64,000 nt of DNA from Linnemannia hyalina (taxonomy: Eukaryota > Mortierellomycota > Mortierellomycetes > Mortierellales > Mortierellaceae): positions 1,674,001-1,738,000 of the forward strand of contig JAHRHY010000011.1 in the NCBI GenBank assembly GCA_019671135.1, read 5' to 3'. Of this stretch, positions 46,869 to 58,765 are shown one piece after another. Position 1 is the stretch's first letter. Each line of letters starts with the position of its first letter. The notes beneath the pieces are model-generated. The model worked only from the letters and a program-made list of their open reading frames with translations, had not been told where the DNA came from and did not search any database. Position numbers and translations under genes: made by a program.

Positions 46869-47328
46869 GTAGTTTATTCGTCAAGTGTTGTGCGGCCTTG
46901 TGTTGTCTGAGTGGGTATGTGCGTGTGGTTGAAATAAGAAGAAGGGTGGAGTGAATGAATCTGTAACTAAGAGATGAAAGTGGAAAGTAGAATGGCAAAC
47001 ACCTTCGAATAAGGCTAGGGCGAGACCCTGACCAAGGTGCATCCAACAACAGTCACCCATCCATAAGCAGCAACTCAATCCGTCTCATCTGGGCAAAAGG
47101 TCATCTATTTTTGGCTGTTGTCGTTACATAGTCCATGAGTCGTGGGAAGTATTACAAGAGATGACTTCCTGCCGAGGGACCTCACGATCAAACAGAGCAA
47201 AAAGATGAAGCAACGTTCAGCGTGAGAAAAATAAACTAATAAAGTGTGTTTTAATACTTCAAGACTGACGGGCAGCATAAGGAATGCGCAGTGAGAAAAT
47301 GAAAGGAGAGACAATCCAGAAAAGCTAC
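46869..47328. other. Intergenic
   Basis: 460 nt between the decayed Sel1 copy and the GST stop. No feature recognised. Confidence 0.5.
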
Positions 47329-48330
47329 TCAAAACTGGAAAAAGCTCAAGCTACCAGCATCAAGATCCTGATATCGCTGTGTCTTCTTCCACGCCGCCAT
47401 GGCCGGGTGTCCATTCACTGTCTGCAGCACCTTCCACAAGTTCGGACTCTTCTCCTTCGAGAACGGTGGCTCCTTGGCTCCCTTTGGTCTCATAAACAAC
47501 ACCCTATCGATAAAATGCGCCGACTTCAAATCCGCCAACGTAATACTCTCCCCAAAATAATACCCATTCTCTCCATTCTTCTCCAACTGGGATTCATGAT
47601 TTGCAATGTAGGGCGGCAGGATCTCGTCGTAGAACTTGTGGGCCTCTTCGATACGCTTGTCGAGGGGTGCCCAGCGGACTCGTTGCCAGAACAATTGGTT
47701 AGCGAAATCGGTTGAAGTGTAGATTTGGTCAATCTTGTGGGTCGAGTAAGGGTCGGAGCCGTAGAGACCGTATTTGGTGGCCAGGTAGCGTTCAATGGCG
47801 TGGGATTCTGCCAACTCGAGGATCGTGCCGTCCGGGGCGGTTTCGTACAAGATGGGGATGAGCTTGAATGGCAACTGCTGCTTTTGAACACTCAAGTCCT
47901 GTATGATTGCAAGGGATGAAATAAACAATGGGAAGAAATGTTAGAGGAGCGTTGGAGTAATAGCAAGGTAAAGTGAGACAAGGCTGATACATACGAGAGG
48001 GAGTTCTTCCCACTTGGCACCGCTGAAAACAAGGAGGGTACGGGTCAATTCACCACGACCATGCATAGGAAAGTACAGGAGCTGGTAGGTTGATGTGGTG
48101 GATCTGGATGCCTCAGCAAGGACTTTGGCATCCGCCTTGGTGGGGACAGGGAGAGCAAAATTGTCGTTGGGAGCCATAGACTGTTTGTGCCGAGCGATAA
48201 TGGTCGGGTTGAGGAACAATGGTCGTGAGAGGGATTGAAGGCGGGTTGGGAGTTGCTTGAAGAAGTGCTGGTGCTGTTGGTGAAGGGGCAACGAAAAGCG
48301 TGAGAGCGAGGTGAGTCGTGTTGCTGACAT
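47329..48330 (-). CDS. Glutathione S-transferase, possible mitochondrial and cytosolic forms
   Basis: Exons 48330-47995 and 47898-47329 (phase 0) give 301 residues. The first 50 residues are Ser/Arg/Gln-rich and hydroxylated without acids (MSATRLTSLSRFSLPLHQQH), like a mitochondrial presequence. A second in-frame ATG at 48177 (MAPNDNFALPVPTKADAKVL) could start a cytosolic form. The thioredoxin-like domain reads YQLLYFPMHGRGELTRTLLV with the catalytic-Tyr region, then PILYETAPDGTILELAESHA; ESHAIERYLA is the glutathione-binding ESxAI motif of sigma/alpha/mu-like GSTs. The all-helical C-terminal domain has NGYYFGESITLADLKSAHFI. It conjugates glutathione to electrophiles or reduces peroxides. It lies between two Sel1 pseudogenes, same strand. 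Confidence 0.9.
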
Positions 48331-48779
48331 TATCTTCGGTGAGGAGTAAAGAGGAAAAGAAAGGAGAGAAGAGAAACTATCAAAAGACCAGACCGAGGGT
48401 GGTACAAATTGACCGTGGTAAAATTTCGGGGGAGTCCAAAGTATGGGAGCAGACATTCAACCTGAATCATGTGCAGGATGCAGCAAGAGCAACCAACAAA
48501 CTTCAAGATTAGTAATGGAAGGCTTGCAACAAAAAAAGGCGAGGCAAACATCCATTTGGCCGTTTTTCTTCTCACTGCTTAATCTTCATTAGGTTTATTT
48601 GCTCCAATCGCCTACTGTAAGGACGAGCAAAAGGAACAATTATCTCACACGCGGGCAGAGATGATTTCGCAATGGTCGAGAAATAAATAGTCGACACGCT
48701 TCTTTTTAAAGATAGTCTGATACTGGTGGCTACTTGAAACCATGGCCACGTTTCTCCAAAATTTCATAGGTCTCCTGAG
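48331..48779. other. Intergenic
   Basis: 450 nt between the GST start and the third Sel1 copy; contains the GST promoter. No clear TATA box. Confidence 0.45.
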
Positions 48780-50002
48780 CTATGATATGACCTTGCCGTA
48801 CCGTTCCTTCGCCTTGACGTAGCCCTGTGATGCGCCCTGTCCATTGTGGTAAATCCGTCCGACGCTGTAATGAACGTCCTTATCAACGGCCTTGAGATAC
48901 CACTCGAAAACCTGGGAATACGACAACTCCATGGAATACTGCACACCTAGACTCTTCTGCGCCTCAACATGTCCTTGCTCAGCAACGTTGTGGTACCACA
49001 TTTTTTGCAAACGACGTGTACGGGGATGCGCTTTGACCAAGCTCGAATATATGAGTCAAACTGCACTGCCTCGATGCTTCGCCTTCCTCCGCTGCTTGAG
49101 TGAACCACAATAATGCTGCTGTGTAATTATGTTCATACCATAGCTCCTGTCCTTGTTCGCCTGACCCAATCAGTCCTGCGCAGGAATGTAGCCTACCTTC
49201 CAAAATGATGGTCACCGGAATATCCTCGACACGAACATGAGGTGTTGTTGTGCTTTGACAGCGCAGGAATATCGTTGCCATCGTTATGGTTGTTGGTGAT
49301 TGCTTGCATTGGTAAAGAATCCATCGCTGTCAAAGGTGTGTCGGCACTTGAGGACGTGAAACTGAAGGCGTTGGCAGAATGGTCGTAGAAATTAGCGCCT
49401 TGCACAGCATCCTTAGGAACAAACTGAGGTCCCTGGGCGGTAGGGCGATGTTGGTAAAGTCCCACGACGTGTTGCTTGTTGCCTCAGCTGGGTCATATGT
49501 CGGGTTCCTTGTTTTCTGTGTAAGAAAGTTATTTGGTGTTGATTGGAAAGAAACAGGAGGTGGGAGTATCGCTGATATTGCCGCAGTTACCCTGACATAG
49601 CTTAAGGCAATTGGGTGTCAACATAGACATATATGACAGCGCTGAGTATAGCTGCGATTCGCAAAGAGTCAAGACTATCGTTGCGGACAAAAATAAGAAC
49701 AAGCTGCTGTGTAAGTCGCTCGTCTTGCTTAAACATACAATTGCAACTGACATGTGGAGGATGCCAGCACTCTTCTCGACTGATGGCCCAAAGTCGGAAC
49801 CCATCAGGCACTGAAGTATCTCGCTGCTGTGCCGGACATTCATGACTCCCTTTCCTGAGACGCCGTCCTGGTGTTTTTCGATATAAACTACCTCAGAAAG
49901 TGGAATAGAATTACTAGAGTTACTGTCGTTGGAGGATGACTTGCACACGGCCTGTAGTACTTGGACGCCTACCTGAGGGGTATGTTCTTCGACTTGTAGC
50001 AT
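48780..50002 (-). pseudogene. Sel1-repeat protein, heavily decayed copy 3
   Basis: Remnants follow the order of the intact copy. First comes SEVVYIEKHQDGVSGKG, with an apparent deletion before NVRHSSEILQCLMGSDFG (compare NVRHKTRVLPFLKDERFY). Then SLRIAAILSAVIYVYVDTQL, followed by a TAA, corresponds to LRIAAMPKTVLDVYIDF. A degraded linker (about 49465-49200) follows, then Sel1-like YTAALLWFTQAAEEGEASRQ. After a frameshift near 49030 come AEQGHVEAQKSLGVQYSMEL and VHYSVGRIYHNGQGASQGYV, to a stop at 48780. Several frame breaks and a nonsense codon exclude a full product. It is older or faster-decaying than copy 2. Confidence 0.75.
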
Positions 50003-50579
50003 TAGATACGACAGGAGTGTACAAGAAACGCCGATTGGGAGACTGTTCGCCTAGTGATGAAGCAGGCTGAGTTGGTGATGTGAGAAGAATGAGAGTGGGA
50101 TGAAAACGATGATGAAAGAAAGCGAATGAGATGAGCCAAAGGCAGGAAGGCAGGCACCTCTCTCTACTTACATTTTTCTTGTGTTGCACAAGGTCTGGGC
50201 ACATTGATATCTCCACGACAATTCCTCTTCTCGTTTATTCCACCCCCAAGCTGGCAACGTTCTCCATAATGTACCGAACAGTTAGACCTCAAAGGTACGT
50301 AGGAACAAATAGCCGTAAGAAGTGATCAAATGCCGCGTTCTTTTAATATATCGCTTGATCATCCAGCCGTGTGTGGCTTTTTGCACCCACCTTGATCAGT
50401 TGTGCGACTGCCAATTACATTATTACCCGGACGTAAAAAAAGTCGCGCACATAAAAACGCTCAAACGCTCCACCATTCACATCTCTCACACCCCTCCTCT
50501 CCTTCTCCCCTCCTCCCCTCCTCCCCTCCTCCTCACTCACCTTTCCTCCCCGCTCTACGAGCACTCCATCAACCTCATC
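50003..50579. other. Promoter region of the PIG-L gene
   Basis: 580 nt; the last 120 are C/T-rich with a (CCCTCCT)n run at 50500-50535. No coding sequence. Confidence 0.5.
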
Positions 50580-51935
50580 ATGTCGTCTTTCGAAGTGCTA
50601 CAGTTGGCCTTCTACGCCCTGGTCATCTCCTCCGTCGCCGCCTACGGATTCTTCCATGGCCGCTTCCTCAAGAACCCCATCACTCGGACAAGCATCCTCC
50701 TCACGATCGCCCACCCTGATGACGAAGTCATGTTCTTTGGACCGACACTCGCAGAACTCTCTCGGCCTGAGCATGGAAACACTATTCACGTTCTTTGCAT
50801 GTCCTCTGGTAAGTTTTTGAGTTTGTTAAAGCTTCTATTTTAGAAGTGAGAGGGTTTTGTGGTAAACACGCGATCTGTTAGCAATTGATCTGACCATGCC
50901 TTTTGCTTGTACAATTGGTAGGTAACCACGATGGATTGGGAGAGACTAGGAAGAAGGAATTGGTTGCCAGTTGCAAGATGTTTGGTATCCGAGAATCCAA
51001 CATCCTCATCCTCGAGCGCGAGTACGTCTACTTTTCAATCACTACAACGCAGGATTGCATACGGACGATACGCAATCGGATCGTCATTGTGCTGACCACG
51101 TGGACCACATCCTTCGTTTTTTACGTTTTCATGAATTAGGGAGCTGCAGGATGGACCCACCAACCTCTGGGACCCTTCGTTGGTCGGCGATCAGATGAAC
51201 TTGTATGCCAAGAAGTACAACATCGAGACTGTAAGCCAACTGCTCTCCAATGTCTTGGTTTTTTTTTCTGCGTTTCACATTCATCCACATGCGGATCATG
51301 CAGAGCTATGGCCAATTATCACGTCGCCTAATGTTGTTTTCCTTCTACTTTTGCATATAGATCGTTACTTTTGATGACAGAGGCGTCTCCGCCCACACCA
51401 ACCATATCGCCCTCTACGTCGGATTAACGTAAGGATCCAACCATGCAACACAACATTATCGCCGTACTGCCGATCAATTCATTTTACAGGAAAGCTAATA
51501 CCTGGCCGGATCCTCACTCTAACCATTACTTTACAAACGTCATCATATATCCAAAATAGATACTTCATCCAAACATTCAAGGAGCGCACCCCTGTCAAAT
51601 GTTGCTACGTCCTCAAGTCCGTCTCTCTCCTCCGCAAATACATCGCCATCCTCGACTTGCCCATCACAATGCTCAAGACCGAAGCTCTCATGCCCCTCGT
51701 CTCGCAAATGTTTGGGCTTGGTGGTTCGGCTGCCCTTGCGGGGGGTGCCAGTTCATCGGTCAGGTCCAGGGCCATGACTCGACCCCAGGAATTGTTGTAT
51801 GTGAGTGCCCCCGCGGCAGTGTTCAAGGCCAAGGCGGCGATGGAGAAACATGAGTCCCAGATGGTTTGGTTCAGGAAGATTTATGTTGTTGTGTCGCGGT
51901 ACATGTCCATCAATGAGTTGAGGAGAGTTATGTAA
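50580..51935 (+). CDS. PIGL: N-acetylglucosaminyl-phosphatidylinositol de-N-acetylase (PIG-L/GPI12)
   Basis: Five exons (50580-50808, 50922-51021, 51140-51230, 51361-51428, 51560-51935) give 287 residues. An N-terminal membrane anchor (VLQLAFYALVISSVAAYGFF) is followed by the catalytic TIAHPDDEVMFFGPTL, whose AHPDDE motif supplies metal ligands and the general base. LCMSSGNHDGLGETRKKEL, LQDGPTNLWDPSLV and FDDRGVSAHTNHIALY follow, the last with the second His motif (HTNH). The enzyme removes acetate from GlcNAc-PI in step two of GPI-anchor synthesis on the cytosolic ER face. All four introns keep frame. Length and motif order match yeast Gpi12 and human PIG-L. Confidence 0.95.
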
Positions 51936-53330
51936 GGACATTATCATGGATGTCAGGATACAGATGTCGTAGCAAGGAAAAGCGTTGCAGATCATGGATT
52001 GCGATGCGAGAACAACAATAAATAAAACCGTTAATATTTTGAGCAATGGTCCATTGGAAAGCCATGAGATGAGAATGCGAGAAACACAGGAAAAAAAAAC
52101 CTTTCGAGGTTTGGACCACGTTTACCCCAGCAACCCCCAAAATACGGATTGGCAATAGGCGGAGAAAAAAAAAGGACAAGAGAAAAAAAGATGATGAGAC
52201 AAGGTGTACAGTAGCTGGTATGCACCTGATCCAAGCGGATAGTAATAGCGATGGTGATGCGAAAATTAGCACAGATGGGTGCGGGGGGCTAGGCGGCGTC
52301 GCCCATATGATCATCGAGTCTGGACCTTTCCCGCGTGGATGGGGTATTCAATAACTAGCTACGCCGATCATTAAATAAGAATTGGGAAATGGCCGATGTG
52401 CTAATATGATAGCATAATACCGCCGAAAGGTCCATGGATCCGAAAAGCCACATTCAGCAATTGAAACGGTAAAAAAAAAAAATACATTAGGCAAGGCTGG
52501 GCCAGATCGAAATGGTTGGACGAGGTGCAAGTGCTTATGAGATTCGCTATGTCGTTACAAAAGCAGTGGACCAAGAACAAGAAGAAAGCAAGCATGGAAG
52601 TACAGTACGCAAAAAAAAAGTTGCATTTATTTCTCCTATGTCATCTGCTTGTTCTTACCTTTACTCAGTGCCAAAGAAAAACTTGATAGTACCTTTGGCG
52701 CGTATCCTCATGGTCCGAGTGTTAGTATGATTTTGAGTTTTGATGGCCTGCTTAAGAAGCACGTTTTCTTCCTCTACTTGGACTAGACACTCCTGCGGGC
52801 TGGCTTCAGTCGAAGAGGTGAGTGCAGATGGGTGCCTAGTCATCCATCTCAACCGACTCCCTGTACTCTCCTGCCCCTGCCATCATCGCGGTGAGTGGTC
52901 CCGCACTGTGTTGGTGATGCCGTCAGCAGCGATACTTTTTTCGAACGACGTCGTGTTCATTGTCTTGGTTGTTCAACTGGTCTGTGGGTGTCGCCGGGAA
53001 GAGCGAATCACGAGAGTGTCAGAATGAAAGTAGGTGGTTTGTTTTCTTGTGGTAGTGTGGTGGTTAGAATGAAGACATCAAAGTATGAAAAAAGGAAGCG
53101 CGGGTCAAACTGGAAAACATAATTGAAATCTCTTCACCACGACATGGAAAGTGAAGAGTAGTGGCAGCAGTGGGAACAAGACCAAAAAAAAAAAAAAAAA
53201 AAAAAAGACATCAACAATCAGTTCAGCGGTCAGTTCAATGACCTTTTTTTATTTATTTGCTGGCTTGTGGTGACACGGACGCGACAAAAACAAGAATGCC
53301 GTGCGGACAACTAAACGCCTAGATATCCAC
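51936..53330. other. Intergenic region between convergent genes
   Basis: 1.4 kb with A tracts (52469-52481; 53184-53206, 23 A) and no recognisable gene. Confidence 0.5.
53184..53206. repeat. Poly(A) tract, 23 nt
   Basis: Uninterrupted A run downstream of the lipase stop (on the opposite strand it is T23). Confidence 0.9.
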
Positions 53331-55860
53331 CTACTGGCCCGTGGCAACTCCACCCTCCACAACCTCACCATCATCATCCCCTGAAACATGTCCAGAATCC
53401 CCCACCCAAATTTTCAACTCTTCCACCTCCTTCTCCCTCGTAGCCTCTTCCAACCACTTCAGAACCCGCGTCTTTCCAGGAAAACTCTTGAAATATAACC
53501 GCCCCCTCACCAAATCCCTCTGATACGTAGCGGGTGCATGCGACAACAGACTTGGGACCATGAGGATTAAGGACTGAAGGGGACCAGGTTGACGGAGTCG
53601 AGAGAGTTCAATGTTGTAGAGTTCTTGGGCTCTTGCGACGCCGTCAGTTTTCTTTTGGGCGGCCCTTATGCGTTCCAGGACGATTGTTGCCTCGGCGTCC
53701 AGGTCGGCGGGAGTATTGGGTTCAACATTGCCCAAATTGCTCAAAAACACCAACACCTCCTCCCTCGTCCTCAACACACCCTGCGACAGATCTGCTTCAA
53801 ATACCGAAGGTCTCACTACAGGCACGCGCCTCTCATTGAAGACTGTCACCAACTGTCCGACATGCTGATAATCCAGCAAGGAGTGGAGGTGTTCGGGATG
53901 GGCGCCCTGTTGTTGGTCTTCGTTCTGTTCTTCCACGAGCCATTCTTCGGGCGTTCTGACGCAGTGGATGCAGGGGCCGACACTTATTGATGGTGGGAGA
54001 TGGGGAACTATTGCATATTGCCAGACAGAGAGAAAGATGATGTTCGGAAGAGGGGGGGGGGGGGGGGGGGGGGTCAATTGATTGAAAAACATAAAATAAT
54101 CACGGGTACGAATAATCGCATGTGCCTCTGGACAACTCCTTGTTCACTTACTGATATCCTCGTTTGTAACGACACGCCAGTAAACAGACTTGTAGGGACT
54201 GGCATGACGAAAGGCAGACTGGTGCCTCGCAAACTTATTCGCGAACGTCGAATCGCCAATCTTGGGACTCGCAACGCTATAACAATCCCTCAGGACAATC
54301 AGCTCCCGATCACCACTGTACTGGGCCAACATCTCGGCCAGCACCGTCCTCGACTCGTGCACCTGATTTCCCCTCAAAAGCGGATCACCCCTTTGCAACG
54401 GCATCTGTAATCTCGCCATAACCAAGGCCGCCAACGCCCCACCCAAACTATGTCCCGTCACCCACAAATTCACCGGCTTCCCCGTCCTTTTCTTGGCAGC
54501 CTCGGCGACTTCAAAGATAGTCTCCATGATGGTTTTAAAGGGGTAGGGACCGTCATAGGTCGGCGCCCCGGGTATTACGTCGGGGAAGAGACATTCGTAG
54601 AAGCCCTTGTGGACCTCGCCGTAGAGGTATTCGCTGGCGTCGACTCTTTGCATGGTGACATCGATCAGGTACTCGTCTTTGTGCGTGCACGTGTGATCGA
54701 GGAGGGGTTGAAGCAAAGATTAAGGTTAGCATGTTTCAGCCCACCGCAATGATGAAATGTGTGAGCCCCCCCACACCCCCTTTCGTACCTGACAACAAAC
54801 AATAACAAACGCGAAGCAAAAGCAACAGTAAAAAAACACTTACTGAAAGCAAGGACAGAAGTTCCCTTAAAAACCAATACAATCGAGTCATTATTATAAA
54901 ACAACCCTGCAAAAGGACCCCCCAAAGTATTCAACTCACTAATTCCCGTAAACCGCATCCCAAACTCATTCAATGACTTTTCATCGATATCCTTCTCCGA
55001 GTCCAGTAAGAGCTGCTTCGCACGGTCGAGTCTGTCGGTGGTGAGGTTGAAGAATAGTTTGGAGGCCTCAGCGACAAGTTTTTCGTTGCGTTGATATGCC
55101 ATAGAGCACATGATGAGGAGGAAGTTGGCGATGTTGTAGGAAAAGCGGGTTTCTGGGTGAGGCGTCCGGGAAGCGAGTTGGCAGATCGCTTCCTCTGTTC
55201 CTTCAGGGTCGATGTAATCTGAGGCACATTGGGGAGAAAAAAAATAGTAGTAAAGGGAAGAAGAAGGCCGTTAGCGTGCATTGAAAACATCCGTCACACC
55301 TTGCGCCACCGCGATTGCTAAGCACGCACAAAACACGACAACAAACAACAAAAAAACCTCCCCTAACCAAACAAACATCAACTATCCCTGGGCGACCTAC
55401 CACAATCATCATAGAGCGCAATCTCATTATTGAAAAATCGCTCATAGGCCCTCCTCCCAACCTCCGTATCATTCACAAGAATCACCAACAACCCAATCCC
55501 ACCCTGAACAATCGCCATACTAACAACCAGCACGGGGAATAACACCATCGCATAGAGACGACTGAACCAATCCGTCCCTGGGATCTGGTCTGGGTTCCTG
55601 AGGTTCGACTTGTAGAGGCGTAGGCCGTCTGTGAGGAAATCTGTGAGACTTTTTGGGTGGATAGGATCCGGTCCGTCCCGGTGGTGACGGTGGTGAGCAG
55701 ATAGAAGGACATGTACAGGCCAAACAGTGAACTCAGCGAGGTGGCGAGGGTTGACGGGTGGTTTGGGTGGGGCGGCTTGTTGACGTTGGGCTATCCTCAC
55801 TGCCCGTGAGGGCAGGGAAGTATCATGGCCGTGGTTGGTGGTGGGTTCGTCCTGTGACAT
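53331..55860 (-). CDS. Membrane-anchored class 3 lipase
   Basis: Exons 55860-55401, 55218-54844, 54676-54152 and 54007-53331 join to 678 residues. Residues about 113-137 (RLYAMVLFPVLVVSMAIVQG and beyond) are a membrane anchor. The Lipase_3 (PF01764) fold begins near NIANFLLIMCSMAYQRNEKL. It has FKGTSVLAFNEYLIDVTMQR (oxyanion strand and FKGT), the nucleophile elbow LWVTGHSLGGALAALVMARL with catalytic Ser, and SVASPKIGDSTFANKF. WRVVTNEDIIPHLPPS carries the Asp region, and HVGQLVTVF resembles the final strand before the His. Relatives hydrolyse triacyl- or diacylglycerols. About 170 C-terminal residues beyond the fold are helical and of unknown role. Exon phases (1, 1, 1) match throughout. The third intron contains a 22-nt homopolymer. 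Confidence 0.9.
54052..54073. repeat. Poly(G) tract, 22 nt, in lipase intron 3
   Basis: G22 on the + strand, hence C22 in the lipase transcript, ending about 45 nt before the 3' splice site. Likely length-variable and hard to sequence. Confidence 0.95.
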
Positions 55861-57069
55861 GATTGTGCAGGATCGGTTAGCTATCGATGGGTGGTGGTGT
55901 TTGGATCAAAGGGATAGAAAGAGATGGGAGAGGAGGGGTTGAATTGAACCTATCCGCTCGAAAAGGGGGGTGAAATTGGTGGTTGGTGAAGGAAAGAAGT
56001 GGAAAGGGGAGAGAAGGACAATAGAAGTAAGAAAAAAAGGCGAAGTTTATAAATGCGGGATGAGTATTTCTAGGGAGAAAAGGAAAGAAGGAAAATAGAG
56101 TAGGGCCTGAGCGGGAGCTGAGAAAGATAGTTTTGCTTGTGAAAGAAGGGTGGAAAGCATGCATGCGTGGAAAAAAAGTCAGCCAAACTTTTTTTTGCTA
56201 TGTCGAGCGAGATAAGCCTTGAGATGAGGTGAGAGAATGAAAAAATGTGCAGGCTCTGGCTGGGACATGACATTCCGCGGCATGAATGGGGAAGTGGGAT
56301 GAGGGATAAAAGTCCGTCGCTGTTTTTCCAGAAGGATATCAATATCCATACAGCATGATGTGAGAACAATCGAGTTCACTGCCACTCCAAGGTGGAAAAA
56401 CTGTCTACACAATATGCATATGTCTATGCCTATGCCTATGTCCATGCAATATGTCTATGTCCATGCAATATGTCTATGTCCATGCAATATGCATATGTCC
56501 ATGCAATATGCCTATGGCCATGCAATATGCCTATGGCCATGCAATATGCCTATGGCCATGCAATATGCCTATGGCCATGCAATATGCCTATGTCCATGCA
56601 ATATGCATATGTCTATGCCTATGCCTATGTCCATGCCCATGCTTGAAAGGTACAAAAGAAAAGAAGGGGGTGGTGGCTGAAAGATAGGATGGAACAAGAA
56701 GGGAAAGAGTGTGAAGGGAGGACGTCGACACGTGCTGTCGTCAGGGACACAAGGAAGCGACGACATGAAGTGCATCCTGTTCATCCGCTGGGCTATTGTT
56801 CCTGTCCTAGCGTGGATACATCTGTCCCGTGCGAGCGTGGTCCATGTCAATTGTACAATGGTCGAGGGGAAAAAAAACGAAGCGTGGCGTGGCGTGGCGT
56901 CGAGAAACGAAGAGTGTAGTAAATGCGATTGGGAAGAATTATGCTGTTTATGCTTTGCTTTTATCAAAATGAAAAGAATGTAATACTAAAAAATGGAATG
57001 GGATATGAAGGGGGAAAGTGCAAAAATGAAATGGTTTGAAACCAAAAGGAATGAATGTACAAGAACACT
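55861..57069. other. Intergenic region with minisatellite
   Basis: Contains the lipase promoter (TTATAAAT-like box near 56047-56054, about 190 nt before its ATG), the minisatellite at 56408-56642 and the bystin 3' end. No gene is supported. Confidence 0.55.
56408..56642. repeat. 19-nt minisatellite
   Basis: Core unit CCATGCAATATGCCTATGG (19 nt) repeated exactly four or five times around 56518-56594, flanked by variants with TGTC, ATAT or CCTATG changes. Because 19 is not a multiple of 3 and no phase gives a stop, all three + frames encode the same 19-residue repeat. The overlapping Met/Cys/Tyr-rich frames are therefore by-products. Confidence 0.92.
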
Positions 57070-58765
57070 TTAAATGTCCATGAGCATATCATCATCAGCT
57101 GGCTCGGGCAACATCTCACCACGGGCTACGCTGTTGACCAACTCTCTCCTGATCTCGGGTGAAATGCCCTCGTGTGTTTTGAAGCGCAAGAGCTCGAGGA
57201 GGGCCTGCTTCTGGTCGGGGGTGATGTCGGATTTGTAACGCTGGGCAAAGATCAAGAAGGCCTGGTGCCAGAGAACGGGCATCGGCCGTGGGTCCATCTT
57301 GAATCTCAAAAAGTGGTCCACCAATCCGTCAATGACCTTGTAGGGGAGGGCGTACTTCTTGTCCAATAATACACGAATGAAGAGAGAGTTGGGTCCTGTT
57401 GTGGGTAGGCAGAAGATTGGATGTGATGTTGGTTATGAAATTGAAAAGGCCCTGATAACAGATCAAACCATCGAGCATTTAGTTCTTGCCAAGCGCAAAA
57501 AGGACAAGGGACTTACCGGTGTACTCCATATCGGCCAATCGCAAGAGGGCGGCGGCAGAGTGCAAGACAGGTATACTAACTTTGGTGATGACAGATCCGA
57601 CGACGGCAGCCTCCTTGAGGGTGCAGGTACCAGATTCGCACAGGGGGAACAGGATTCCCTTGAAGAAGGCCTTGGACTTGTACAACGACTTCTTGAGGGC
57701 CATGTACAGGTGGTAGTTCAGCTTCTTGTTATCGGCAATATCATCCCGAATCTTATCCAACAAAACCAGAGAGAAGAACTTGTGCGCTTGCTTCTCCTTC
57801 AAGTTGGACGTGAAAATTCGGGTGGCCTGGTAGGTGGCGTGAACAGTCCAGTTCTCAGGTGCGGTGATGTACAGGATCTCCTCCCAGTTCTGAAGCGAGG
57901 GGATGATCTTGAAGGCCTTGGGCAACTTGCCCGACTTGTAGCGCGACAATAACAGTCCGACCTTGGAGTAGACCTCCACGACCTTGGGGCTGAGACCCAT
58001 AGGCATAGGGCGGTTGTCGCCAGTCTCATCCTCGTCCGCATAGTCCATGACCGAATCCAGGGGTCCCCTCTTCTCGGGGACGACAGCAACATCGTTTCCT
58101 CCAGCGGCAGCAGCGGCGGCGGCGGCGTTGGCGGCGTTCTGGGCATTAATCTTCTCCATGATCAAGTCTGCGAGCGTCTTCTTTTCCCTGGGTGCTGCGG
58201 GCATGAACTTGGCCAACAACTCGGCATCGCGCTGGTCAATCTCGATCTCATCAAAGGTGCCAAAGTCACCCTCCTCATCGGCGTCGGAATCTTCCTCGTC
58301 GCTGTCGCCGCCAATGGCAGGAATGAAGCTCTTGTTGGCTCCCCCTGATGATCCTGCCTTCTTTCCATAAGTCTGCTCCTCTTCCTCATCGTCGTCTGAG
58401 GAAAGACCTCCGCGTGCCTCCTTGCTGATCTCATCCTGCTGCTGCTGTGCGATCGACAAAATCTTTCTCGACAACTTGGCATCAACATAGTTCTATGTTC
58501 ATTTTAGCGTTGAGAAATAGTAGGCGTGAGTTCGCAAAATACATTAAGTTGGTATGTGTGCTGTTCCGAAGCAGGAAAAGTAGCGAAAAACTGTGTTGTA
58601 TCATACAGCATCGGGCTTGTTCTTGCGCTCGTTACGGGCAGTCTTGGCTCTGGGCTGCTTGCCCTGGGGAAGGGGGTCGTTCTCCGAGGGACCCATCAAC
58701 TGGACATGGAGGGGATCGTGGCGCTGGGCCTTGGTGGCAGGCCGTCCGTACTGGTCTTTTCCCAT
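57070..58765 (-). CDS. ENP1: Bystin/Enp1, 40S ribosome assembly factor
   Basis: Exons 58765-58607, 58492-57517 and 57395-57070 give 486 residues. The N-terminus is basic ([35 protein letters not shown]), followed by acidic runs ([27 protein letters not shown]) and an Ala run. The bystin domain includes [40 protein letters not shown] and [20 protein letters not shown]. It also has [40 protein letters not shown] and [20 protein letters not shown]. Enp1 binds pre-40S particles and is needed for 18S rRNA processing and export. The phases (0, 1) fit and the gene looks intact. Confidence 0.96.

Noticed and set aside
56360..56687. Three overlapping Met/Cys/Tyr-rich frames
   Set aside because: Direct consequence of the 19-nt minisatellite without stops; no flanking coding signal.
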